Positions 1-8,326 of a stretch of 64,000 bases of DNA are shown piece after piece. The stretch lies in NCBI RefSeq assembly GCF_020524885.1, contig NZ_JAIVKJ010000001.1, forward strand, positions 806,001-870,000. Direction: 5' to 3'. The stretch comes from Microbulbifer elongatus (lineage in GTDB: Bacteria; Pseudomonadota; Gammaproteobacteria; Pseudomonadales; Cellvibrionaceae). A model generated the notes under the pieces. That model did not search any database. It was given only the letters and a program-made list of their open reading frames with translations, and was not told the DNA's origin. Made by a program: the position numbers and the translations under genes. The stretch's first letter is position 1. Every line of letters starts with the position of its first letter.

Positions 1-1044
1 GTGGTCGGCAGTGCCGAATACGCCCACGGTACAGTAGCCGGTGTTGATTCCCATACGGATCTGCAACGGGTGGGAGATGCCCTGGTCGTACCATTCCTGC
101 ATCATCTCGCTCACCCGTTTGCGCATTGCCAGTGCCATGGCCACACAGCGCAGGGCGTCTGACTTGGGGCCTTTGCTTTGGTCATCCCCAAACACCACCA
201 TCACCGCGTCGCCGATGAACTTGTCGATGGTGCCACCGTAGTGGGCGACGATACGGGACATTTCCGTCAGGTAATTATTCAGCAGGCGGGTGAGTGTCTC
301 TGCCTCCATCTCTTCAGTCAGCTGACTGAAGTCCTTGATATCGGAAAAGAAAACCGTCAGCAGTTTGCGCTCGGTAACAATCTCTTTCTCTTTACCGGTA
401 GTCACCGCGCGCCACAGGCGCTTGGGAAGGTAGCGCGAGAGCTTGTAGCTGGCGAGATTGGCAATGCGCTGCTCTTTTTGCAGTTGCTGATTGTCCTCCT
501 TCAGGCGGGCAATCTGCTTGTGTGTGTAGAAGGCGTAGCAGCAGAAATAAGTGAATACACCAATCAGGCTCGCCGCACTGATATTGAGGTCGGCGTTGAC
601 CACAAGGGCAGGGCGGTGTATCAGGTAGCCGATACCAACCCCGAGCAGCATCGCCGTATTGTGCTCAAACCAGCGGCGCCCGCCTCCCTGGGTCAGGGCA
701 TTGAACTGCACCATGGTAAGAAACAGCAGGCTCGGCAGCAGGCTGAAATTCGACATGGCCATTGCCATGCCAATCAACAGGGCATCGGTGAAGGAGAGCC
801 ACCGGCGAACCTGCCCGGCATTTTCCGGAACGCTGCGGCGAGCAATTTGATAGGCAACCGGAATGTACGCCAGCAAAAGGGTGGCCATCGCGAGCTGCAG
901 CAGGGTGTCTTGCGTAAAAAGTGCCGACCAGCTGATGCTATTGAGCAACGTGCCGCATGCGGCAAAACAAATCAGGGCGCGAAAATAGAGCGGATACCTG
1001 GTGTCTTGCGGGCGGCTGCTTTTTTCTTCTGGTTGGTTCTGCAT
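1..1044 (-). CDS. MASE2-domain class III adenylate/guanylate cyclase (partial, C-terminus cut by window edge)
   Basis: The reverse-strand frame is open from an ATG at 1044 to the window edge (348 codons), so the C-terminal part of the catalytic domain is missing. Residues about 20-175 are a run of hydrophobic segments matching the MASE2 membrane sensor that precedes class III cyclases such as Pseudomonas CyaB. A short linker follows, then from about residue 225 the cyclase core: FFSDIKDFS with the first metal-binding Asp, DKFIGDAVMVVFG with the substrate Lys and second metal Asp, and RMGINTGYCTVG near the edge. It should make cAMP (less likely cGMP) from the inner membrane, with input through the membrane domain. 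It is divergent from the nitroreductase gene. The family call is firm; nucleotide specificity cannot be decided here. Confidence 0.9.
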   Translation of the reverse strand, partial: MQNQPEEKSSRPQDTRYPLYFRALICFAACGTLLNSISWSALFTQDTLLQLAMATLLLAYIPVAYQIARRSVPENAGQVRRWLSFTDALLIGMAMAMSNFSLLPSLLFLTMVQFNALTQGGGRRWFEHNTAMLLGVGIGYLIHRPALVVNADLNISAASLIGVFTYFCCYAFYTHKQIARLKEDNQQLQKEQRIANLASYKLSRYLPKRLWRAVTTGKEKEIVTERKLLTVFFSDIKDFSQLTEEMEAETLTRLLNNYLTEMSRIVAHYGGTIDKFIGDAVMVVFGDDQSKGPKSDALRCVAMALAMRKRVSEMMQEWYDQGISHPLQIRMGINTGYCTVGVFGTADH

Positions 1045-1346
1045 GGACGCTGGGTCTTATCGGTAACGGTACTGATCCGGGAGCATTTTGTTCTTTTCTC
1101 GTCCCCGTCAGTGAGTGGTGTACGGGCGTACAACCGAAGGCTCTTAGGTTTTTGATTATAACGAGGCCTGCATCACTGACAGGCGCAAAGTTTACCCTCA
1201 TGTTGCACCAAATGCGACGGCTAATGAGGATGCATTCCTAAAAAGTACGGTCGTACCACAATGCTGATCTCAGGTTTTGCGGTAGAATCCGTCATCCCGC
1301 GAAGGGAGCGAATTGAACAAGTAGCGAGAGAGTCTGGAGGCATTAA
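1045..1346. other. Intergenic region between divergent cyclase and nitroreductase genes
   Basis: This 302-base gap must hold promoters for both divergent genes. It has an imperfect palindrome around 1117-1137 centred on GTAC-GGGC-GTAC and a spaced inverted repeat GTCAGTGA (1107-1114) / TCACTGAC (1173-1180). No convincing coding sequence or clear sigma-70 promoter was found. A good ribosome site, TGGAGG, lies at 1335-1340 ahead of the nitroreductase. Confidence 0.4.
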
Positions 1347-1907
1347 ATGGACGCGCTGGAGGCACTGCACAAGCGAGTATCGATAGGTGGATTGACTGAG
1401 CCCGCCCCGGACAGTCAACAGCGGAATGCCATTTTCCGCGCTGCATTGCGCGCCGCCGATCACGGAAACCTGCGTCCTTGGCGTTTTCTGGTGGTGGAGG
1501 GTGAGGCTCGCAACCGTATGGGAGAGATTTACCTGAACGCCAGTGAGGCCAGCGAACCCCTGAGCGAAGCCCAGCGCGAGCGCACATTGGCGATGCCCTT
1601 GCGGGCTCCGCTGATCGTGGTGGCCATCACCCGTTTACAGGAACACCCGAAAGTGCCGTTTGAAGAGCAGCGCATGTCCACCGCCGGCGCTGTACAGGCC
1701 ATGCTCACCGCCGCCTTTGCCCAAGGTGTCGGCGCATACTGGCGTACCGGTGCACTGGCAGAGAACCGGACAGTCGCGAAAGCGCTCGGCCTTGCTGAAA
1801 ATGAAGAAATCAGCGGCTTTATCTATATGGGAACCCCGCAAAAGCCCCCGAGACCCGCACCGGAGCTGTCAGTCGACGATTTTTTCGCCGACTGGACCGG
1901 GGAGTAA
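1347..1907 (+). CDS. NAD(P)H nitroreductase family protein (YdjA-like)
   Basis: A 186-residue flavoprotein of the small YdjA-type nitroreductase group (usual length about 183). Typical features are the N-terminal MDALEALHKRVS, the FMN-phosphate contact region AADHGNLRPWRF at about residues 38-49, the mid-protein AGAVQAMLTAAFAQGVGAYWRTG, and the GFIYMGTP near the C-terminus. It is expected to be an FMN-dependent, NAD(P)H-using cytosolic reductase; the physiological substrate of this subgroup is unclear. The ATG start is supported by TGGAGG seven bases upstream. It stands alone between the cyclase and tRNA-Ser. Confidence 0.9.
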   Translation: MDALEALHKRVSIGGLTEPAPDSQQRNAIFRAALRAADHGNLRPWRFLVVEGEARNRMGEIYLNASEASEPLSEAQRERTLAMPLRAPLIVVAITRLQEHPKVPFEEQRMSTAGAVQAMLTAAFAQGVGAYWRTGALAENRTVAKALGLAENEEISGFIYMGTPQKPPRPAPELSVDDFFADWTGE

Positions 1908-1952
1908 TGCGCATCAATTCAGGCTGCGGCAGGGAAAATTTCCGAAATACAC

Positions 1953-1981
1953 TTGCACCCACCGTCGCCTTTCTGTAAAGT
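1953..1981 (+). promoter_or_regulatory. Sigma-70-like promoter of tRNA-Ser
   Basis: TTGCAC at 1953-1958 and TAAAGT at 1976-1981 are separated by 17 bases and followed by a GC-rich stretch (GCGCGCTCGC). A GC-rich discriminator is typical of stringently controlled stable-RNA promoters. The tRNA starts about 50 bases downstream. Confidence 0.6.
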
Positions 1982-2029
1982 GCGCGCTCGCTGATCGGGG
2001 AGCTATGTTACTGATTAGCAAGACAATTT

Positions 2030-2117
2030 GGTGAGGTGTCCGAGTGGTCGAAGGAGCACGCCTGGAAAGTGTGTATGTCGAAAGGCATCGAGGGTTCGAA
2101 TCCCTCCCTCACCGCCA
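2030..2117 (+). tRNA. tRNA-Ser, anticodon GGA
   Basis: An 88-nt class II tRNA. The acceptor stem GGTGAGG pairs with CCTCACC and is followed by discriminator G and encoded CCA (2115-2117). The anticodon arm CACGC-CTGGAAA-GTGTG places GGA at 2064-2066, a long variable arm follows, and the T arm is GAGGG-TTCGAAT-CCCTC. The sequence closely resembles E. coli tRNA-Ser(GGA), which reads UCC and UCU. Confidence 0.97.
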
Positions 2118-2120
2118 TTT

Positions 2121-2157
2121 AACGAAAAAGCCCGGCTATAAGCCGGGCTTTTTCGTT
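2121..2157 (+). terminator. Rho-independent terminator after tRNA-Ser
   Basis: A perfect 17-bp stem, AACGAAAAAGCCCGGCT with AGCCGGGCTTTTTCGTT, closes a 3-nt ATA loop; the 3' arm supplies a U5 run. It begins 4 bases after the tRNA CCA. Its 3' part is repeated at 2309-2331. Confidence 0.9.
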
Positions 2158-2169
2158 AAACGACTGCGA

Positions 2170-2283
2170 GGTCGGGTGAGAACCCTCAGGTTCGATTAAC
2201 TCGTGCCAGCGAGTTAAGACCGAGGCGCAGCCGAGCCCGCAGGATTGAAACACGCCTTAGCGTGTTTCAAGTCCATCCCGACC
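2170..2283. repeat. Compact structured element, about 114 nt, closed by an outer stem with two long inner hairpins
   Basis: The ends GGTCGGG (2170-2176) and CCCGACC (2277-2283) are complementary. Inside are AACC-CTCA-GGTT (2181-2192), the 8-bp hairpin TTAACTCG/CGAGTTAA with a 6-nt loop (2196-2217), GGC-GCA-GCC (2224-2232), and the 10-bp hairpin TTGAAACACG/CGTGTTTCAA with a 6-nt loop (2245-2270). Several perfect stems nested in one closing stem suggest a folded RNA or a structure-recognised mobile repeat. No Rfam family was recognised. It sits between the two copies of the tRNA terminator repeat. Transcription strand is unknown. Confidence 0.65.
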
Positions 2284-2308
2284 GGGCTCAAGATTACGCT
2301 CAATAGTA

Positions 2309-2331
2309 GCTATAAGCCGGGCTTTTTCGTT
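2309..2331 (+). repeat. 23-bp direct repeat of the tRNA-Ser terminator 3' arm
   Basis: These 23 bases, ending AGCCGGGCTTTTTCGTT, are identical to 2135-2157. The two copies are 174 bases apart and bracket the structured element. The upstream terminator arm is not duplicated, so this copy cannot form the full terminator. Confidence 0.85.
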
Positions 2332-2380
2332 CAGCGGCAGCAAAGAGCGCACAGCAGCCATGCCATCACCCCTGCCCCCC

Positions 2381-2414
2381 TCCAAACTTGATCTCCCTCC
2401 AAACTTGATCTCCC
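2381..2414. repeat. Tandem duplication of a 17-bp unit
   Basis: The unit TCCAAACTTGATCTCCC occurs twice back to back (2381-2397, 2398-2414) just upstream of the GGDEF gene. It looks like simple replication slippage, though it could pair operator half sites. Confidence 0.8.
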
Positions 2415-2451
2415 TCCCCAACACCAACACAATTCGCGCCGAACCCCACAA

Positions 2452-3627
2452 ATGCAATCAACGATGACCGCGCAAACTCCCAGCCTTCGCCAACAGGTTC
2501 GAGCACAAAAAATCGCCAGTGTGTACAAGCACACCTGGACGCTTGCGGTAAGCCATCCGATCGCCGGTGCACTGTTGGTCGCCAATTTCTGGGATGTTGC
2601 CTCTCATATACAGCTGCTGAGCTGGTTCGCGGCATTGATTCTGGTGTCTGCGGCGAGAGTACCTCTGTATTTCCAATATCTACGGCACGAGAAAGAGATC
2701 GCGCAGTGCGAGCGCTGGGGGCTTTACTTTGCGGTGATGGCAGCGCTGCAGGGGAGTTTGTACGGGGTGGCCTGGTTCGCGTTTGTTCCTGTGGGCGATC
2801 CGTTTTTCCTGTCCGTTGTCTGCCTGTGGGTGATGGGGCTAAGTGCTTGTGCGGTGGTAGGCTATGCGGCACACCCCAAGACATTGCTTTCCTTCTTCAT
2901 TCCGGTTGTTGTCCCGGGTACTGTGCTGTTGCTTATGGATGGTAGTGAGCGCATGCAAATCCTGGCCGCCGCACTGTTTGTGTACGGCGTCGTCATTCTT
3001 CTGGCATCGGCACCGGTATACCGATCCATTGTCCAGTCGATAGAGCTCAATCTCCGCTTGCGGGAGCTCTCTGAGCAGGATGGATTGACCGGGCTGGCGA
3101 ATCGGCGACACTTTGATGAGACCCTGCAAAAAGAGCTGAATCGGGCAGCGCGCGCTGAGACTCCGCTGTCGCTGCTTCTGTTGGATATCGATCATTTCAA
3201 GGCCTACAACGACCACTACGGGCATGTCTCGGGGGATCACTGCCTGCGCCTGGTGAGCGATGCGATCGCCGGTTGCGTTCGGCGCAGCGGGGAGCTGCTG
3301 GCGCGCTACGGCGGGGAGGAGTTCGCACTATTACTGCCGAACATCGATAAGGAAGAGCTTGCGGAAATGGTTGAGCGACTGCAAGACGCGGTCAGCGAGA
3401 GTGCCATTCCCCACGATGGCCGGCCGGATGAGCAGGCATTGATCACCGTGAGTATCGGCGGAACCACGGTGAAAGGGGACTACCCAGCTACGCCGGAATG
3501 CGTGATCGAGAATGCCGATACCGCTTTGTATATGGCCAAGAACCACGGACGCAATCAGTATTATTTTTATTGCCGGCGCTCAGGGCAGCTGGCAGCGGTA
3601 ACCCCTTTAGCTTTGACAAGCGCGTAG
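2452..3627 (+). CDS. Membrane-bound diguanylate cyclase (GGDEF)
   Basis: A 391-residue protein. Residues about 45-195 form several hydrophobic segments in hairpin style, probably six membrane spans. A GGDEF domain follows from about residue 205 (SEQDGLTGLANRRHFDE). The active-site signature is GGEEF at about residues 286-290, in RYGGEEFALLLP, with LLLLDIDHFKAYNDHYGH upstream as metal and substrate elements. It should make cyclic di-GMP from two GTP. The inhibitory I-site position reads RSGE instead of RxxD, so product inhibition may be weak. The start is uncertain: ATG 2452 and ATG 2464 are both possible and neither has a strong ribosome site. Confidence 0.92.
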   Translation: MQSTMTAQTPSLRQQVRAQKIASVYKHTWTLAVSHPIAGALLVANFWDVASHIQLLSWFAALILVSAARVPLYFQYLRHEKEIAQCERWGLYFAVMAALQGSLYGVAWFAFVPVGDPFFLSVVCLWVMGLSACAVVGYAAHPKTLLSFFIPVVVPGTVLLLMDGSERMQILAAALFVYGVVILLASAPVYRSIVQSIELNLRLRELSEQDGLTGLANRRHFDETLQKELNRAARAETPLSLLLLDIDHFKAYNDHYGHVSGDHCLRLVSDAIAGCVRRSGELLARYGGEEFALLLPNIDKEELAEMVERLQDAVSESAIPHDGRPDEQALITVSIGGTTVKGDYPATPECVIENADTALYMAKNHGRNQYYFYCRRSGQLAAVTPLALTSA

Positions 3628-3658
3628 CGCCGGTTTTCTTCTGGCAGGTAGCGGAGGA

Positions 3659-3988
3659 TTACAGGTTGGCGATTACACCACCGAGCAACAGCGTAAGGCC
3701 AATGGTCAGCAGCCCCTGTACCAGAGCGATTACAATCGCCTTGAGGAAGCCTGTTCCCAGAATCAGCATATAGGCGACGGCGGCCAGCGGAATGGTGATC
3801 AGTAGCCCCCACTCTTCGGTAACCCCGGGAATCAAGCCGCCAACAAAGTGCTGGATGATGATCGCCAGCAACAGAGCGAACAGGCAGGCGAATACTCCGG
3901 TATTACGCGCCCCCATCATGGCCGCAGCCATTTTTAGCGGTAGTACCAGTATCACTAGAATGATGATGAGGGTTATCAGGAATTCCAT
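3659..3988 (-). CDS. Small three-helix membrane protein, function unknown
   Basis: A 109-residue, almost entirely hydrophobic protein with three or four probable membrane spans (about residues 1-20, 30-52, 60-80, 84-108). Short polar turns such as MMGARNTG and GLIPGVTEEWG separate them. The ATG is preceded by CGGAGAA, a good ribosome site. The gene converges with the GGDEF gene, leaving only about 30 bases between stops. I do not recognise the family; composition suggests an inner-membrane protein. Confidence 0.75.
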   Translation of the reverse strand: MEFLITLIIILVILVLPLKMAAAMMGARNTGVFACLFALLLAIIIQHFVGGLIPGVTEEWGLLITIPLAAVAYMLILGTGFLKAIVIALVQGLLTIGLTLLLGGVIANL

Positions 3989-4049
3989 TTATATTCTCCG
4001 TATCGATCTGATGCCTATCTGATTTCCAGATTGCCGGGGTGTCGTCGGC

Positions 4050-4436
4050 TCAGAAGCGAGCGAGCTCGTCTCGCAAATCTTTTTCCAGGTCCGCCGGCTC
4101 GGTAATCCAAACGCTGTCGTCTGATCCTGGAAACACGCCCACTTCAATACCGTCTTTTTTCAGTCCAGGCAGCCAGCGGTTCAGGAACTGGGGCAGCGGA
4201 ATGCTCTTGGGCTGAAGGCCACTTTCGCCAGAGGCATAGGCTTCCGCGAATTCGGTGCTGGGCCAAACGGGAAGATATTCGAAGCCGCCCTGATCCTCCG
4301 AGTGCAGTTTTAGGAAGTGGTCGTCACTATTAATCAGGATCCACACCTCGCGTTCCTCGCCGACCAGATCCAGAAAAATCTCAAAGCGGGCTTCGCAGTC
4401 CAATTCCAGAATTGCGTTCAATTCATCACTACTCAT
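4050..4436 (-). CDS. DUF2750 domain-containing protein
   Basis: A 128-residue soluble protein matching DUF2750 along its length. It has the N-terminal SSDELNAILELDCEARFEIF, the central EVWILIN, FEYLPVWPSTEFAEAYA and PKSIPLPQFL, and the C-terminal KKDGIEVGVFPG...ITEPADLEKDLRDEL. The fold is widespread in proteobacteria and has no established function. It lies next to the small membrane protein gene on the same strand (61-base gap) and is divergent from the antiporter. Confidence 0.85.
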   Translation of the reverse strand: MSSDELNAILELDCEARFEIFLDLVGEEREVWILINSDDHFLKLHSEDQGGFEYLPVWPSTEFAEAYASGESGLQPKSIPLPQFLNRWLPGLKKDGIEVGVFPGSDDSVWITEPADLEKDLRDELARF

Positions 4437-4530
4437 TGTATGGCTCGCTGTTTACCGTGCATGATTGGGCAACTTTACGCTAATCTGGTGCCTTTCCCCA
4501 ACCAGTTTGGTTAATCGGCAGATCGTATCT

Positions 4531-6387
4531 ATGGAACAGTTCGTCTCGAACCCAATGGCAATGCTGGTGGCGGTTGGGATCGTCTCGATTGCTTGCCAGT
4601 ATCTGGCCTATATTCTCAAGCTGCCGGCGATCCTGCCGCTCCTTCTCGCCGGTTTGACGCTTGGGCCTGTGACCGGGGTTCTTGACCCTGATGCCCTGTT
4701 TGGCGACCTGCTGTTTCCCCTCGTTTCCCTCGCGGTCGCGATCATCCTGTTTGAAGGCGCGTTAACCCTGAAGTTAACGGACCTGGCCGGCCACGGCACC
4801 ATGGTGCGCAACTTGTGCACATTGGGCGCTCTGGTGACATGGGCCATTGCTACCCCGGCGGCGCACTATTTACTCGGGATGCCCATGCAGCTGGCCGCAC
4901 TGTTTGGCGCCATTGTCACGGTTACCGGCCCTACGGTGATCGTACCCATGTTGCGCACCGTGCGTCCGAATTCCCGCATCTCCAACATTCTGCGTTGGGA
5001 GGGCATCGTCATTGATCCTATCGGTGCGTTGCTCGCTGTACTCGTGTATGAGTACATCGTCGCGGCACAAAATCCGTTTGAGCATTCGCTGATTATATTA
5101 CTCAAGGTCGTGGTTATCGGCTTTGGCCTTGGCGCCTTTATGGGCTATTTCGTTGGGCGACTGCTGCGAAACAACTGGGTGCCGCATTACCTGCGCAACA
5201 CCGCCGTGCTCACCCTGATGCTAGGTGCCTACGCCGCTTCTGATCTGATGGAGCATGAATCCGGTCTGCTCACGGTCACCGTGATGGGGATATGGATGGC
5301 AAATATGAAGGGGCTGGATGTTGACGACATTCTCGAGTTCAAGGAGACCCTCAGTGTCCTGCTGATTTCTGCCTTGTTCATTCTGCTCGCTGCCCGGGTG
5401 GAGCTGTTTACCCTGGGCCAGCTGGGCTGGGGCGCGATCCTGGTACTGGGTGCGATTATGTATATTGCTCGGCCACTGTCTGTGTTCCTGTCTGCGCCGG
5501 GATCCGGGTTGAACTGGCGCGAGTTGGCGATGCTGAGCTGGATTGCACCGCGTGGTATCGTGGCCGCCGCAGTGTCGGCACTGTTTGCCCTGAAAATGGA
5601 ATCCTTCGGGCTGCCAAAATCCGAACTGCTGGTGCCAATGGTCTTCCTGGTAATTATTGCCACGGTCGTCATCCAGAGTCTCACCTCCAAAACCGTTGCC
5701 AAACTACTGGACGTGCGCGCCCCCTATCCGAATGGCTTCCTCATTTTTGGCGGTTCCAGATTTGCACGCATGCTGGCCAAGGATCTGATGGATAAAGATG
5801 TGCCGGTGCGTATCGCCGATACCAACTGGAATGCCATCCGCGAAGCGCGAATGGAGAATATTCCAACCTACTATGGCAACCCGATTTCGGAACACGCCAG
5901 CCTGACCATGGATTTGTCCACCACCGGCAAGGTACTGGTACTCTCTCCCTATCGACAGCTCAACCCGATAGTGACCTATCACTTTGAGCACGAACTGGGC
6001 GATGGAGCGGTTCTCGGCTTGAGCGACGCTGCGCAGGAGGGTAGGGCAAGGCATCGGGTGTCGGAAGACTATGCCAGGAAACTGGAGTTATTCTCGGAAA
6101 ATGCCAGCTACAGCCGCCTCGCCAGCCTGGTAGCGCAAGGTGCCACCATCCGCACCACAAGATTGACTGACGAATTTACGCTGGACGATTACCGGGAGAC
6201 CTACGGTAATCGCGCCACTCGCTTATACGCAGTAGACCCCCAGGGGAAAATTTATATACACACCATCTCAGATGCGTCTGAGCCCAAGGAGGACTGGCAG
6301 ATTGTCAGCCTGATCGCGCCGGAAAAAACCCTGGAACCGTCTTCAAATAAGGGGTTGCCACCGGATAGCGCAGTGTCTGCGAGCTAA
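4531..6387 (+). CDS. CPA1-type Na+(K+)/H+ antiporter with C-terminal TrkA-N/RCK-like domain
   Basis: A 618-residue inner-membrane protein. About twelve hydrophobic segments occupy residues 5-395, with CPA1 landmarks such as ILPLLLAGLTLGPVTG, the ILFEGAL segment, VTGPTVIVPMLR and WIAPRGIVAAAVSALFAL. From about residue 405 a Rossmann-like domain begins (FLIFGGSRFARMLAKDLMD...VRIADTN) as in TrkA-N regulators, although its glycine motif is degenerate. It should exchange monovalent cations for protons, with nucleotide or ligand gating. I chose ATG 4531 (MEQFVSNPM) because the further upstream frame has no family-like sequence. Ion specificity cannot be read from sequence. Confidence 0.9.
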   Translation: MEQFVSNPMAMLVAVGIVSIACQYLAYILKLPAILPLLLAGLTLGPVTGVLDPDALFGDLLFPLVSLAVAIILFEGALTLKLTDLAGHGTMVRNLCTLGALVTWAIATPAAHYLLGMPMQLAALFGAIVTVTGPTVIVPMLRTVRPNSRISNILRWEGIVIDPIGALLAVLVYEYIVAAQNPFEHSLIILLKVVVIGFGLGAFMGYFVGRLLRNNWVPHYLRNTAVLTLMLGAYAASDLMEHESGLLTVTVMGIWMANMKGLDVDDILEFKETLSVLLISALFILLAARVELFTLGQLGWGAILVLGAIMYIARPLSVFLSAPGSGLNWRELAMLSWIAPRGIVAAAVSALFALKMESFGLPKSELLVPMVFLVIIATVVIQSLTSKTVAKLLDVRAPYPNGFLIFGGSRFARMLAKDLMDKDVPVRIADTNWNAIREARMENIPTYYGNPISEHASLTMDLSTTGKVLVLSPYRQLNPIVTYHFEHELGDGAVLGLSDAAQEGRARHRVSEDYARKLELFSENASYSRLASLVAQGATIRTTRLTDEFTLDDYRETYGNRATRLYAVDPQGKIYIHTISDASEPKEDWQIVSLIAPEKTLEPSSNKGLPPDSAVSAS

Positions 6388-6503
6388 CGCTGTCGCAAAC
6401 CTTTGATTCTTATTGAAATTGTTGGCAGTTTTTATTTGCTGCGCGTCACGGTTTTGTTTAGGCTTTTCCGCTGATGATTTTCGCGCCAGCAGGAACTGTA
6501 TCA

Positions 6504-7691
6504 ATGGATTTTACCGGCTACCTCCGTGTTCTCGCCAAAAACGATGGCTCCGACCTCTATCTCAGCACCGGCGCACCGCCCTGCGCCAAATTTCAGGGAG
6601 TGCTGAAGCCCCTGGGCAAAGAGCCCCTTGGCCCCGGGGAAATCGAGAAGATCGCTCTGGAGATCATGGACGAGGAGCAGCGGGAAGAGTTCAAGCGCGA
6701 GCTGGAAATGAACCTGGCCATGACCATCCCCAACGTGGGGCGCTTCCGTATCAATATTTTCTGGCAGCGCAATCAGGTGTCGATTGTTGCGCGAAATATC
6801 GTCACCGAGATTCCCAAGTTCGACGACCTGAAGCTGCCGCCCATCCTCAAAGATGTGGTCATGGCCAAGCGTGGCCTGGTGTTGTTTGTTGGCGGTACGG
6901 GCTCCGGCAAATCTACCTCCCTGGCGGCGCTGATTGACCACCGCAATACCAACAGCGGTGGCCACATCATCACCATCGAGGATCCGGTGGAGTATGTGCA
7001 CCGGCACAAGAAGAGCGTGATTAACCAGCGTGAGGTGGGGGTGGATACCCGTAGCTTCCACGCGGCCCTGAAAAATACCCTGCGCCAGGCACCGGATGTG
7101 ATCCTGATCGGTGAGATTCGCGATCGCGAGACCATGGAGCACGCCATTGCCTTTGCCGAGACCGGCCACCTGGCGATCTCCACCCTGCACGCCAATAATG
7201 CCAACCAGGCCCTCGACCGCATCGTGAACTTCTTCCCCGAGGAGCGCCGCCCGCAGCTGTTGATGTCGCTATCGCAGAATATCCGTGCGTTCGTGTCCCA
7301 GCGCCTGGTGCCCACCATGGATGGCAAGCGCTGTGCGGCGGTGGAAATCCTACTGGGCACCCAGACCATCAACGAGCTGATCCTCAAAGGCGAATTCCAC
7401 AACATCAAAGAGATGATGGAGAAGTCCGAAAACCTGGGTATGCAGACGTTTGACGGTGCACTATTCAAACTCTACGTGGAAGGCCGTATCAGCCACGACG
7501 AGGCGATCAAAAATGCGGACTCCGCTAACAACCTGCGCTTGCGTATCAAGATGTACGAAGAAGGCAAGAAGCCGAAAGTAGCGGCTGTGGAAAGCGAAGA
7601 AGAGCAGGGCGGCGCCGAAAAAACGGGTGGTGGGCTTTCGCTATCCCTTGAGTCTATTGAGGACGAAGAGGAAGAAGCGCTGGTTTACTGA
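6504..7691 (+). CDS. pilU: PilT/PilU-family type IV pilus retraction ATPase (PilU-like)
   Basis: A 395-residue cytoplasmic hexameric ATPase. It has the PilT N-terminal domain (LLRxL-like start, SDLYLSTGAPP), Walker A GGTGSGKST at about residues 129-137, the Asp box IITIEDPVEY, Walker B DVILIGEIRD and the His box GHLAISTLHANNANQALDRI. PilU resemblance comes from the VGRFRINIFWQRNQVSIVAR and NQALDRIVNFFPEERR regions and the length (Pseudomonas PilU is 382 residues). The last 45 residues are an acidic, low-complexity tail. ATG 6504 has AGGAA upstream. There is no pilT next to it. Its stop overlaps the end of the convergent SOUL gene by 7 bases. Confidence 0.88.
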   Translation: MDFTGYLRVLAKNDGSDLYLSTGAPPCAKFQGVLKPLGKEPLGPGEIEKIALEIMDEEQREEFKRELEMNLAMTIPNVGRFRINIFWQRNQVSIVARNIVTEIPKFDDLKLPPILKDVVMAKRGLVLFVGGTGSGKSTSLAALIDHRNTNSGGHIITIEDPVEYVHRHKKSVINQREVGVDTRSFHAALKNTLRQAPDVILIGEIRDRETMEHAIAFAETGHLAISTLHANNANQALDRIVNFFPEERRPQLLMSLSQNIRAFVSQRLVPTMDGKRCAAVEILLGTQTINELILKGEFHNIKEMMEKSENLGMQTFDGALFKLYVEGRISHDEAIKNADSANNLRLRIKMYEEGKKPKVAAVESEEEQGGAEKTGGGLSLSLESIEDEEEEALVY

Positions 7692-8302
7692 ACCTCTAGC
7701 AAAATTTCATTCCTGCGCAGGAAAGGCAGGGTCCAAGGCGGGTTGTAGCGCGCCAGTTCCGGCTGGTCGCGGGCCTTCAAGCCTTTCCCTTCCATCCACG
7801 CCCGTAGGTCTTCAGTCTTCTGCGCGACCCTTTTTGCGCCCGTAAGCCCGGAGAAGCGGATGACCGCGTAGCGGGTTTCGGGAATCTGGCGGATGGTCAC
7901 CGCCGCATTATTCGGTCGCGGCAGGGATTCCATGGTGTAGCTGCTGGGCATGACAAAGGATACGCGCCAGCGACCCTCGCTCTCCTGCATGCTCACAGGG
8001 GACGTCATGCTGATCTTTTCCGAGCGCGGCTCCATCCCCACCGGTGCGGTCATCTCGATTTTCTCGCTGCCCCCCGTGGGCGCGCTGTTGTTGCCAAAGA
8101 TATAGTTGGCCAGCAGGCGAAAGCCCTTGCTGGACGCCTCATCCATCGAGCCGCTCACCACAACTTCTGCCACGATCTTCGGTTGGTAGCTGCGCAGTTC
8201 AAATGGCGCCGCCTGTTCCGTTACGGTGTACGCGGGTTCCTCAATTGCCATCGCACACCCTGCCAGTAGCGCCAATAATAGTCCCAGAACACCTCGTGCC
8301 AT
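7685..8302 (-). CDS. SOUL-family heme-binding lipoprotein
   Basis: A 205-residue protein with a lipoprotein signal ending in LLAGC at about residues 12-16, followed by a SOUL/HBP domain. Typical motifs are FELRSYQPKIVAEVVVSG, the GFRLLANYIFGNN segment, KIEMTAPVGM, KISMTSPVSM and the C-terminal TLPFLRRNEILLEV. SOUL proteins bind heme or other tetrapyrroles; the bacterial lipoprotein role is not established. It shares a strand with the yqjG-like gene 24 bases upstream and overlaps the pilU-like stop by 7 bases. Confidence 0.9.
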   Translation of the reverse strand: MARGVLGLLLALLAGCAMAIEEPAYTVTEQAAPFELRSYQPKIVAEVVVSGSMDEASSKGFRLLANYIFGNNSAPTGGSEKIEMTAPVGMEPRSEKISMTSPVSMQESEGRWRVSFVMPSSYTMESLPRPNNAAVTIRQIPETRYAVIRFSGLTGAKRVAQKTEDLRAWMEGKGLKARDQPELARYNPPWTLPFLRRNEILLEVQ

Positions 8303-8326
8303 TTACTGCCTCAATCCGTTGCTGCA

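Noticed and set aside
2245..2270. TTGAAACACG hairpin considered as a CRISPR-type repeat
   Set aside because: The GAAAC resemblance is superficial; there is one copy, no spacers and no cas genes.
2309..2331. Terminator duplication considered as a genomic-island att site
   Set aside because: Only about 150 bases lie between the copies and no integrase is present, so an island is not supported; kept as a repeat finding.
2381..2414. 17-bp tandem repeat as a regulatory iteron
   Set aside because: Only two copies and no partner gene; simple slippage explains it.
7685..7691. Seven-base convergent overlap of pilU-like and SOUL genes as a regulatory device
   Set aside because: Short tail-to-tail overlaps are common in compact genomes and nothing else supports regulation.
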